Source of the DNA: Bacilli bacterium
GTDB lineage: Bacteria; Bacillota_I; Bacilli_A; RF39; UBA660
NCBI GenBank assembly: GCA_028708945.1
Contig: JAQVXV010000021.1
Coordinates: 1-12,718 of the forward strand
Direction of reading: 5' to 3'
Length of the DNA: 12,718 bases
The notes under the pieces were generated by a model. That model saw nothing but the letters and a program-made list of their open reading frames with translations. It did no database searches and had not been told where the DNA came from. The position numbers were made by a program, and so were the translations under genes. Positions 1-7,199 of the stretch are shown here, in pieces. The stretch's first letter is position 1. Every line of letters starts with the position of its first letter.

Positions 1-13
1 GTTTTAAATGTTA

Positions 14-42
14 TTGAAAAGATTCGTTAGATATGATATTAT
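14..42 (+). promoter_or_regulatory. Promoter of the tRNA-Trp gene
   Basis: TTGAAA at 14-19 is followed, after 17 bases, by TATTAT at 37-42, with TG at 34-35 forming an extended -10. Transcription would start near 49, a few bases before the mature tRNA 5' end at 54. This is a textbook vegetative sigma factor promoter, and its spacing to the tRNA supports both calls. Confidence 0.75.
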
Positions 43-53
43 TTAAATTACTT

Positions 54-127
54 AGGGGCATATTTCAATGGTAGAATGACGGTCTCCAAAACCGTTAATG
101 TGGGTTCAACTCCTACTGCCCCTGCCA
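54..127 (+). tRNA. tRNA-Trp (anticodon CCA)
   Basis: A complete cloverleaf can be folded. The acceptor stem AGGGGCA (54-60) pairs perfectly with TGCCCCT (117-123), followed by discriminator G124 and an encoded CCA (125-127). The anticodon stem ACGGT/ACCGT (79-83 / 91-95) closes the loop CTCCAAA with anticodon CCA at 86-88, which reads UGG. The T arm is 100-116 with loop TTCAACT. The acceptor stem, discriminator and loop are those expected of Bacillota tRNA-Trp. The anticodon is CCA and not UCA, so this tRNA gives no sign of UGA reassignment; nor can it suppress the amber codon in the recombinase downstream. It stands alone between a promoter and a terminator, not in a tRNA cluster. Confidence 0.96.
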
Positions 128-173
128 TTAAGATAAAAAGTCGAAATTTTATATTTGAAGACTTTAAATAGAT

Positions 174-204
174 ATCAATTAGTTAAACACTAATTGATTT
201 TTTT
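174..204 (+). terminator. Intrinsic terminator after tRNA-Trp
   Basis: ATCAATTAGT (174-183) pairs perfectly with ACTAATTGAT (189-198) over a 5-base loop and runs into a T tract (198-204). It would end the tRNA transcript. It also sits only a few bases before the ribosome binding site of the next gene, so that gene either depends on read-through or has a promoter I cannot see. Confidence 0.85.
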
Positions 205-223
205 GTTGTAAAGGAGGTAAATT

Positions 224-517
224 ATGAAATTGGAAATAACAAAAGAAGAATTAGAGATTGATGTTAATATTCAAAGAAAGGTAGATGTGATATGTAGTTT
301 TTGCCAGACAAAGGCTAAATATATCAATGGTAGTATTAGAAGAGTTAAAAGAACTAACCTAGTCTATATTGAGCCACATCGGATTATTATTAATGACTTG
401 GTATTTCTAGTATTCAATGATAGTAATAATATCTTCCTAGGTAATCTTAACAATCAATACGAGTTTAAAGATTTAGAAAAAATCTTAAAATCTGGTATGA
501 AAGGTTTGGTGGTATAA
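224..517 (+). CDS. Hypothetical 97-aa protein with one CxxC pair
   Basis: I do not recognise this gene. ATG 224 is preceded by AAAGGAGG at 211-218 at good spacing, so the start is secure. The protein is small, basic and soluble, with no membrane segment or signal peptide. One Cys-x-x-Cys pair (C24, C27, in a CSFC context) could be half of a metal site or a zinc knuckle, but there is no second pair. The rest looks like alternating beta and helical segments. The TAA stop (515-517) touches the ATG of the next gene, so the two form a co-translated pair. It lies between a tRNA terminator and a mobile-element recombinase, so it may be either host flank or element DNA. Confidence 0.75.
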   Translation: MKLEITKEELEIDVNIQRKVDVICSFCQTKAKYINGSIRRVKRTNLVYIEPHRIIINDLVFLVFNDSNNIFLGNLNNQYEFKDLEKILKSGMKGLVV

Positions 518-784
518 ATGACTTACGAAGTAGAATCGAGAAACTACTATAAAGAAGAACTTACTAGAAAACTAGTATTTGAAATATTTCTCTATAAGAA
601 ATATTTTGAAAATAATGATGAAAGTTTGTCTGAGATATTTAAATCGTGTTTGGATAATTGGGTATTAAGTGAGAAAGAAGCTAAGAAAATAATCGATAAC
701 GCAAAATCACAATTAAAGAATATATGTGGTTTAGATATAGTTAGTGATGAGCCATTAGTATTCAAAAAGATTGACATTTCTTAA
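518..784 (+). CDS. Hypothetical 88-aa helical protein
   Basis: I do not recognise this gene. It starts at the base after the stop of the 97-aa gene, which implies translational coupling; GGTTTGGTGG just upstream is only a weak ribosome binding site. The protein is rich in Lys, Glu and aromatic residues, predicted mostly helical, and has no membrane segment. Two cysteines (in KSCLD and NICGL) are far apart and suggest no known motif. Its last codons contain the -35 element (TTGACA, 771-776) of the promoter driving the following leader and recombinase. The two small genes and the recombinase region are therefore tightly packed, yet separately transcribed. Confidence 0.7.
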   Translation: MTYEVESRNYYKEELTRKLVFEIFLYKKYFENNDESLSEIFKSCLDNWVLSEKEAKKIIDNAKSQLKNICGLDIVSDEPLVFKKIDIS

Positions 785-798
785 AAAAGTGATATTAT
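771..798 (+). promoter_or_regulatory. Promoter for attenuator leader and recombinase
   Basis: A consensus TTGACA at 771-776 is followed after 16 bases by TATTAT (793-798); ATTATA at 794-799 gives the 17-base alternative. Transcription would start near 805. The -35 box lies inside the final codons of the preceding gene. The transcript begins about 40 bases before a leader peptide and about 80 before a terminator hairpin. Confidence 0.7.
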
Positions 799-845
799 AT
801 AAAGCCAAGAAGTGCAGTAAACCTTTTTAGGGGGAGGTTGATGTA

Positions 846-905
846 ATGAAAATACACAAATTTAAAATAATATTGAATCTTAATAAGAGGTGTCAAAGGT
901 ATTAA
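846..905 (+). CDS. Leader peptide (19 aa) of a transcription attenuator
   Basis: A very strong ribosome binding site (GGGGGAGG, 830-837) lies 8 bases before ATG 846. The short frame reads MKIHKFKIILNLNKRCQRY and stops at TAA 903-905. It is basic and has no function of its own that I can infer. What matters is its position: the last seven codons, from AAG 885 through the stop, form the whole left arm of the terminator hairpin that ends in a T run at 933. A ribosome translating this peptide to the end would cover that arm and prevent the terminator from folding. The architecture, and the KRxxQRY-like end overlapping the stem, resemble the leaders described in front of ribosomal-protection tetracycline resistance genes such as tet(M). 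Here the gene behind it is a recombinase. Confidence 0.65.
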   Translation: MKIHKFKIILNLNKRCQRY

Positions 906-933
906 TTCTTAATACTTTTGTGCCTCTTTTTTT
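885..933 (+). terminator. Intrinsic terminator acting as attenuator before the recombinase
   Basis: AAGAGG and the following bases up to 905 pair with 909-928 across a 3-base loop, with one G-U wobble in the upper stem and small imperfections near the TGT/GTG step. A run of T follows (927-933). The recombinase ribosome binding site (AAAGGAG, 938-944) comes directly after. ACCTTT at 821-826, upstream of the leader peptide, is complementary to AAAGGT (895-900) in the left arm, so a mutually exclusive antiterminator pairing is possible. Pairing is seen in the sequence; the attenuation role is inferred. Confidence 0.7.
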
Positions 934-937
934 GTAG

Positions 938-2736
<1,799 letters not shown>

Positions 2737-2737
<1 letters not shown>

Positions 2738-2795
2738 ATAATAATTTTTCAAGAGCAACTTTGTTGTTCATCTGGACTCTTGAAAAATTGTTATT
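2737..2795 (+). terminator. Long hairpin after the recombinase
   Basis: A 19-base arm (2737-2755) pairs with 2777-2795 with a single mismatch, over a 21-base loop. It begins within the recombinase stop codon. The right arm ends in TTGTTATT and not in a clean T run, so termination is likely but not certain; it could instead stabilise the mRNA 3' end. Confidence 0.5.
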
Positions 2796-2809
2796 GAGCT
2801 TACAATTAA

Positions 2810-2844
2810 GTAAGGGTAAGGAACATTTCATTCCTTAACCTTAC
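2810..2844. repeat. Inverted repeat (stem-loop) between recombinase and mob genes
   Basis: GTAAGGGTAAGGAA (2810-2823) and TTCCTTAACCTTAC (2831-2844) pair at 13 of 14 positions around a 7-base loop. No T tract follows on the + strand. It may be a back-up terminator or part of the transfer-origin region that begins here. Confidence 0.5.
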
Positions 2845-2887
2845 CAATAAACATTAAAAACAAACGAAAATAATTAAAAATAGAAAG

Positions 2888-3087
2888 TCGGCACTTTTAG
2901 ACTAATGACAACTAATTATAAATAATAATTACCAAGTAATATAAGAAAATAAAAGTAAAAGCCGGTAGATTTCGCAAGTGCGAAATTTTGTGACACTGAA
3001 AAATTATCAATGTTTATTTAGAATAAACGATTTGTAGGTGTCACTCCCTTATGCTCATTATTAGATATTTACATATTATAGTGCCGA
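2888..3087. other. Candidate origin of transfer (oriT) region with nested inverted repeats
   Basis: This stretch lies in the gap between recombinase and mobilization genes and holds no convincing gene. It contains: an outer inverted repeat TCGGCACT (2888-2895) / AGTGCCGA (3080-3087); an 18-base near-palindrome with arms ATTTCGCA and TGCGAAAT (2969-2986); GTGACAC (2990-2996) / GTGTCAC (3038-3044); and, inside that, GTTTATT (3012-3018) / AATAAAC (3022-3028). Inverted repeats directly upstream of accessory and relaxase genes are the usual setting of an oriT bound by a ribbon-helix-helix protein. The nic site cannot be placed from sequence alone, and a plasmid-like replication origin is the main alternative. 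Confidence 0.5.
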
Positions 3088-3114
3088 TTTAGTATAGAGG
3101 AAGGAGGAATAAAT

Positions 3115-3330
3115 ACGAGAGTAAGTAATAATGCAAGAACTACTTTAAGACTTCAAAAAGATTTAAAAGATGGAATTAAATTACTAGCAAAACATAATCA
3201 TATCAGCATGAATGAGCAAATACTTGAGATGTTAAAATATGCCTATGTTAATTTTTTAGATAGCATGAAAAACAATTTAAATATCAGAATGAAGGAGGTT
3301 GATAATGTTGATCAAGAAAGTAACATTTAG
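3115..3330 (+). CDS. Ribbon-helix-helix (Arc/MetJ-like) protein with ACG start codon
   Basis: A 71-codon frame ends at TAG 3328-3330. It encodes an Arc-like N-terminus: a short beta strand ARTTLRL followed by two helices, with HISMNEQILEML in the second. Such proteins are small dimeric DNA binders that act as relaxosome accessory factors or repressors of mob operons. A near-perfect ribosome binding site (AAGGAGG, 3101-3107) lies 7 bases before 3115, where the codon is ACG and not ATG. No ATG, GTG or TTG in this frame lies near it, and the first internal Met (3208) would delete the DNA-binding strand. The gene overlaps the next one by 26 bases. Either ACG is used as a weak start, a T-to-C change has silenced the gene, or there is a base-call error. 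The family assignment is fairly firm; whether it is expressed is open. Confidence 0.6.
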   Translation, partial: TRVSNNARTTLRLQKDLKDGIKLLAKHNHISMNEQILEMLKYAYVNFLDSMKNNLNIRMKEVDNVDQESNI

Positions 3331-3634
3331 AATTGAAGAGTCATTGTATAATCAATTGAAGGACAAGTTGTGTAATCAAAAAGAAAAAATATCAATTAAC
3401 AATTATATTTCTAGTTTAGTAAAAAATGATGTGCTTGGTTTAAGCGAAGATACTAATAATCTACTTGAAAAAACAATTAAGGAACTGAATAAGTTAAGTA
3501 ATTTTAGTAATGTTCAATACAAGATATTAAGACAGTTATTCGCTAATATGGGATTCCATGAAAATATGAATTCGTATAAGGATGTTTGCTTACAAGAACT
3601 TATGAGGAACAAGAATAATGATTTCCACGACTAG
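3305..3634 (+). CDS. Mobilization accessory protein, ribbon-helix-helix type (MobC-like role)
   Basis: The start is ATG 3305, with AAGGAGG at 3292-3298; an in-frame TTG at 3299 lies too close to the ribosome binding site. The 109-aa product begins with KKVTFRIEESLYNQLKDKL, a beta strand and helix typical of a ribbon-helix-helix DNA-binding domain. A helical part rich in Lys, Asn and Leu follows, with the repeated LEKTIKELNKLSNF segment probably mediating oligomerization. It overlaps the relaxase start by 17 bases, so the two are co-translated. From this position I infer that it binds the origin of transfer and helps the relaxase nick, as MobC-type proteins do. Specific family membership is not certain. 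Confidence 0.7.
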   Translation: MLIKKVTFRIEESLYNQLKDKLCNQKEKISINNYISSLVKNDVLGLSEDTNNLLEKTIKELNKLSNFSNVQYKILRQLFANMGFHENMNSYKDVCLQELMRNKNNDFHD

Positions 3635-4943
3635 CCCTAAAGTTGTTTTGAAAACGCAATTTCATTTAGCTTTGAATAATAGAAAAATATCAGATAAGAT
3701 GATAAACAACATTAATGGTATGTTTGATTATTACTCTAATCCAATAAAGCAAGCCGAGAATATGTTTGACTATTATGATGGAACACTCAAGAATAAGAAG
3801 TTTAATTTGGTGTTAGAAGATGGAAGTTATGCTACTAAAAAAGATATAGATAAAAGAAAAAATGATTATCAAAAACATCTTAAGAAATCTAATTTATGGA
3901 AAGGTATAGTAAGTTTTAACAATGATTATATCGATGATAACATTTCATTAGAAGATTTAGAAAAGAAAATGGCAAGTGAAATATTGCCTAGATTTTTTAA
4001 AGAATGTGGATTTAAAAACATAAGTAACATGTCATATCAAGTGGCATTACATACTGATACTGATAACTATCACTTTCACTTCTCTTTCATTGAAAAGAAA
4101 CCTAATTATGTTACTAAACAGAATACATTATCATATAGAATAAAGGGACAACTATCCCAAAGAGAAATGAATTATTTAAAGGATCAAGTTATTTTATCTA
4201 TTGAGAGAGGAAATTATTACACTAACCTATTAACTAAGACAAATAAAGACATTGATTACTTAAAATCATATTTTAATCCTAAAGATAAAAATTTTACATT
4301 AAAAAATAAGAAAGATATTTTCTTAGAAGAAAAGATATTAAGACTCGGTGATTTAGTTAGCAAGTATCAAGGTACTGACAATTATAATAAAGTTAAATAT
4401 AATTCAATTAGAAATAATGAAATTAAAAAATTAACCCACGAAATAAAAGAATACTTGTTTAATAATAAAAGCTCAAATTTACGAGTATATAAGGGTATTA
4501 TTGATAAAGATATAAAGAAACTAAACAAATACTATGTAGAATTAAATAAATCTAACAATATTGAAAATTATCACAATAAAGACTTGTTGGATAGTAAAGA
4601 AAGATATCTGGACAATTATATTTTGAATTCTATTATTAATCATGCCAAAGATAGAAAGTTAGATTCTTCAATCCAAAAAAATAAGATTGATGTAGATGAT
4701 CTTATAAAGTCATCTGCTTGCCTAGCATGGCGAAAGCACAGTTTTTCTAATAAGAAAGTAATGAGAAAAGTGATATTACATGATTATTTCACTGGTAGCA
4801 CTAATAAAGCAAAATTCCCAGCTAAATATGAAATTGAAAATTCGTTAAAAAAGATAAGTCGTGAAATGGATAAAGCAAGTGAACAATTTCATAAGTTATT
4901 TTCGCAAGAAAAGGAAAAAAGAAAAGATGACTATGAATTGTAG
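3618..4943 (+). CDS. Relaxase (MobL/MobP-like conjugative DNA nickase)
   Basis: Relaxases nick one strand at oriT, stay covalently attached through a tyrosine and pilot the strand into a recipient. The diagnostic histidine triad is present as HTDTDNYHFHFSF (H145, H152, H154), which coordinates the catalytic metal. The N-terminal part (residues 35-53) has two copies of MFDYY, the Tyr-rich region where MobL/MobP-type enzymes place the nucleophile. The domain ends near residue 230 and is followed by a Lys/Asn-rich helical tail. At 441 aa the size suits a mobilization rather than a full conjugation relaxase. ATG 3618 overlaps the accessory gene by 17 bases and has GAGG about 10 bases upstream. 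No coupling ATPase or type IV secretion gene is present, so transfer would need a helper. The 3' end overlaps the convergent endonuclease gene by 13 bases. Confidence 0.85.
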   Translation: MISTTSPKVVLKTQFHLALNNRKISDKMINNINGMFDYYSNPIKQAENMFDYYDGTLKNKKFNLVLEDGSYATKKDIDKRKNDYQKHLKKSNLWKGIVSFNNDYIDDNISLEDLEKKMASEILPRFFKECGFKNISNMSYQVALHTDTDNYHFHFSFIEKKPNYVTKQNTLSYRIKGQLSQREMNYLKDQVILSIERGNYYTNLLTKTNKDIDYLKSYFNPKDKNFTLKNKKDIFLEEKILRLGDLVSKYQGTDNYNKVKYNSIRNNEIKKLTHEIKEYLFNNKSSNLRVYKGIIDKDIKKLNKYYVELNKSNNIENYHNKDLLDSKERYLDNYILNSIINHAKDRKLDSSIQKNKIDVDDLIKSSACLAWRKHSFSNKKVMRKVILHDYFTGSTNKAKFPAKYEIENSLKKISREMDKASEQFHKLFSQEKEKRKDDYEL

Positions 4944-4950
4944 TCATCTT
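4924..4950. terminator. Bidirectional terminator shared by convergent relaxase and endonuclease genes
   Basis: AAGATGACTA (4924-4933) pairs perfectly with TAGTCATCTT (4941-4950) over a 7-base loop. On the - strand it is followed by a T-rich tract (complement of 4905-4923), a good terminator for the restriction operon; on the + strand the tail is less uniform. Both genes stop inside the stem: relaxase TAG at 4941-4943 and endonuclease TAG at 4933-4931. Confidence 0.75.
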
Positions 4951-6211
4951 CATCATTTTCATCTAACTTATCGTCAAGTTGACCAAGTTTTCTTAATACT
5001 TCTTTTTGCATAAATATATCTCTATGAACTTCAATATATTTCATTCTATCATCATTGAGTACAGTAGTAAATATTCCATTATTCAATTTTAATTCTGATT
5101 TAAGCTTTGCATTATGTTCCAATAGAAAGGAAAATATGATATTTTTATTTTCATCAATAGTTATTAAATGTTTATCAAATAGTGCATCAGCATTAGCACA
5201 CAATAATAACCCGTTGTTAATATCATAAGCTTCATTTGGATCACAGTTTGCAAACTCTTTAATATGAGAAGCTCTATATAGGGTTTTTAAACTGCTATAA
5301 TCAGAGGTTATATATGTAAACGGACAAAAGACTTCATTTTCAGTTGCTGTATAGTTCATCATTTCGGCAGCTAGCATATCTTTCCATTTGCCTTGTAGAC
5401 TTCTACTCTTCTCAACATCTTCTTTAGAAAGATTATCTTCCATTGTAAGCTTTTGAAGATCTTTAATATTTTTAAGACTTAAATAGTTTTCCCATGCTTT
5501 ATTAGATTCACCTATTATTGTAAAGAATATAGGGTTCTTTTCTAATAGAATATATAGTTCTTTTTTTCTTGTATCTAGATTTTCTTTTACCAAACATATA
5601 AACGAATCTGTTTTAAATATATTTCTTCTAAGTTTATGAAACTCAGTATCACTTTCTATTCCTATACCATGAATGGCACACGATATTTTAATAGGAGTAA
5701 AATCATTATCAGTAAAATCAACTACAAATTTATCAAAATCCCAATTTACTTCTTTTCCTAATTTTTCAAAAACTTTTTTAGTATAGTCAATAGTAAAGTA
5801 TTTCATAGTATCGTTTACTAGATAAACATCAGCATAATGATTTATTTCCGGATGTTCATGTTGAGTTGTTTGTGCTCCAATTCTTCTCTCCAATTTCGGA
5901 ATTCCAAGCACTTTATAGAATTCCTCTGGAACACCTATATTTGATTGTTTAGCACTTTCCATTTCAGTTTCTTGTTCCATTTCAAACATTTTTTCATTAG
6001 ATAAATAATAAAGATAATTCCTATCAACTGACTGTTCCTTGCCAGCTCTTTTACCAGATGATATTAAATCAGAGTGTGAAATATATTTTTGAAATAAAGT
6101 GTATGAACAGCTTGGATCCGATTTAATCAAATTAATAATAGATTCAGATTTACCGTCTAAATATTCAATAATTTTTTCTAATTCATTAATAATAACTTTT
6201 TTCTTTTGCAT
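4931..6211 (-). CDS. HNH-family type II restriction endonuclease
   Basis: This is the nuclease of the restriction operon and would cleave DNA not protected by the two methyltransferases. I choose ATG 6211 (426 aa), because GGGAGG (6223-6218) lies just before it and the preceding gene stops one base upstream; a frame-open ATG at 6241 lies inside that gene. The C-terminal third has an HNH nuclease: C296 in FCPFT, the ASHI histidine (H316), NNGLLL (N333) and DALFDKHLI (H348). This is the RASHI...NGLLL...ALFD pattern of the HNH_2 type. Residues 1-280 match no domain I recognise and probably recognise DNA; they contain the charged run MFEMEQETEMESAKQS (75-90). The tail is acidic. A solitary HNH endonuclease without a methyltransferase would be another reading, but the one-base spacing to the methyltransferase gene makes restriction by far the best one. 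Confidence 0.85.
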   Translation of the reverse strand: MQKKKVIINELEKIIEYLDGKSESIINLIKSDPSCSYTLFQKYISHSDLISSGKRAGKEQSVDRNYLYYLSNEKMFEMEQETEMESAKQSNIGVPEEFYKVLGIPKLERRIGAQTTQHEHPEINHYADVYLVNDTMKYFTIDYTKKVFEKLGKEVNWDFDKFVVDFTDNDFTPIKISCAIHGIGIESDTEFHKLRRNIFKTDSFICLVKENLDTRKKELYILLEKNPIFFTIIGESNKAWENYLSLKNIKDLQKLTMEDNLSKEDVEKSRSLQGKWKDMLAAEMMNYTATENEVFCPFTYITSDYSSLKTLYRASHIKEFANCDPNEAYDINNGLLLCANADALFDKHLITIDENKNIIFSFLLEHNAKLKSELKLNNGIFTTVLNDDRMKYIEVHRDIFMQKEVLRKLGQLDDKLDENDEDDYNS

Positions 6212-6212
6212 T

Positions 6213-7199
6213 TTAAACCTCCCAAACTTTATTTTCTTCAATATATGATATTAAGCTTTTTGCAACTTCATAAGCAACATCAACAGTCACAGCATTGCCA
6301 AATTGTTTATATGCTTGGGTGTCGGAAACAACTTGTTTCCAGTCACTAGGGAATCCTTGTAATTTTCTGCATTCGTTTGGTGTTAGTTTTCTTATATTTG
6401 TTTTGTTTTCTTTACAATGCCTTTCGTAATTAGTGTTGTCGGTGAAATAGTTATCTTGGCTAGCCCTATGCATTTTGTGCATTGTTGCAGTTAAAGTCTT
6501 GCATAAAGGCATATCAATGGTTGGCTTTACAATATATCCTTTTGTTCCATTTCCTAAGATCGTTCCAATCATGTTTTTACTAATAAAATATTTTTCTTCA
6601 ACATTTTCATCAAGCAAATCTTGAACTGTTGTTTTTAATTTTTTAGGTTTAGGATATTCAAAAGGCACATCATTAAAACATCCTTTTCTTAAAGCAACGA
6701 TGTAAACTCGATTTCTCCTCTGTGGTATGCCAAAATCAGCAGTATTATGAACTTTAAAATATACAACATAACCTAATTCTTCTAACTCTTCTTTTATTTT
6801 TCTAAAAGTATTACCGTTGTCATGATTAACTATGTTTTTTACATTTTCTAATACAACAACTTTAGGATGATGTTTAGTAATTATTTCTTTTATTGTAAAA
6901 AATAATGTTCCTCTTTCATCATCAAATCCCTTTAGTTTTCCTAAAGTTGAGAATGGTTGGCATGGGAAACCACCTATTAATATATCGTGTTTTGGTATTT
7001 CATCTAGATGTTCATTTATATCTCCACATACTATATTATCATTAATATTAGCCCTAAAAGTTTCACAAGCATACTTGTCAAAATCATTAGCCCATACTAT
7101 ATCAAATCCGGCATTAGAAAAGCCTAAGTCAAAGCCACCAATTCCCGAGAAAAGACTAACAGTTCTATACTTGTATTTTTTATGTTTAATTCTTTCCAT
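6213..7199 (-). CDS. DNA (cytosine-5) methyltransferase, second of two
   Basis: Transfers a methyl group from S-adenosylmethionine to C5 of cytosine in a specific site, protecting it from the neighbouring endonuclease. All main family motifs occur in order across 328 aa: motif I SLFSGIGGFDLGF (15-27), motif IV GGFPCQPFS with catalytic Cys80, motif VI ENV (118-120), motif VIII QRRNRVYIV (160-168), a target recognition region (about 190-265), motif IX RKLTPNECRKLQGFP (270-284) and motif X YKQFGNAVTVDV (298-309). The length is standard. ATG 7199 follows GGAGG at normal spacing and shares one base with the stop of the upstream methyltransferase (TAATG). It is not a recent duplicate of that gene, since the cores differ widely. 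Confidence 0.95.
   Translation of the reverse strand: MERIKHKKYKYRTVSLFSGIGGFDLGFSNAGFDIVWANDFDKYACETFRANINDNIVCGDINEHLDEIPKHDILIGGFPCQPFSTLGKLKGFDDERGTLFFTIKEIITKHHPKVVVLENVKNIVNHDNGNTFRKIKEELEELGYVVYFKVHNTADFGIPQRRNRVYIVALRKGCFNDVPFEYPKPKKLKTTVQDLLDENVEEKYFISKNMIGTILGNGTKGYIVKPTIDMPLCKTLTATMHKMHRASQDNYFTDNTNYERHCKENKTNIRKLTPNECRKLQGFPSDWKQVVSDTQAYKQFGNAVTVDVAYEVAKSLISYIEENKVWEV

Noticed and set aside
54..127. The tRNA as an amber-suppressor tRNA that would rescue the recombinase
   Set aside because: The anticodon is CCA and reads UGG only; reading UAG would need CUA.
54..127. tRNA-Trp 3' end as the attachment site of the element
   Set aside because: No second copy of the tRNA 3' end was found. 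The only echo, TGCCCCT near 9458-9466, is part of the ATPase Walker A coding sequence. Serine recombinases also use short cores and rarely target tRNA ends.
3720..3776. Repeated MFDYY codons in the relaxase as a recent duplication
   Set aside because: The two copies differ at silent positions, and Tyr-rich repeats in this part are expected for the relaxase family.
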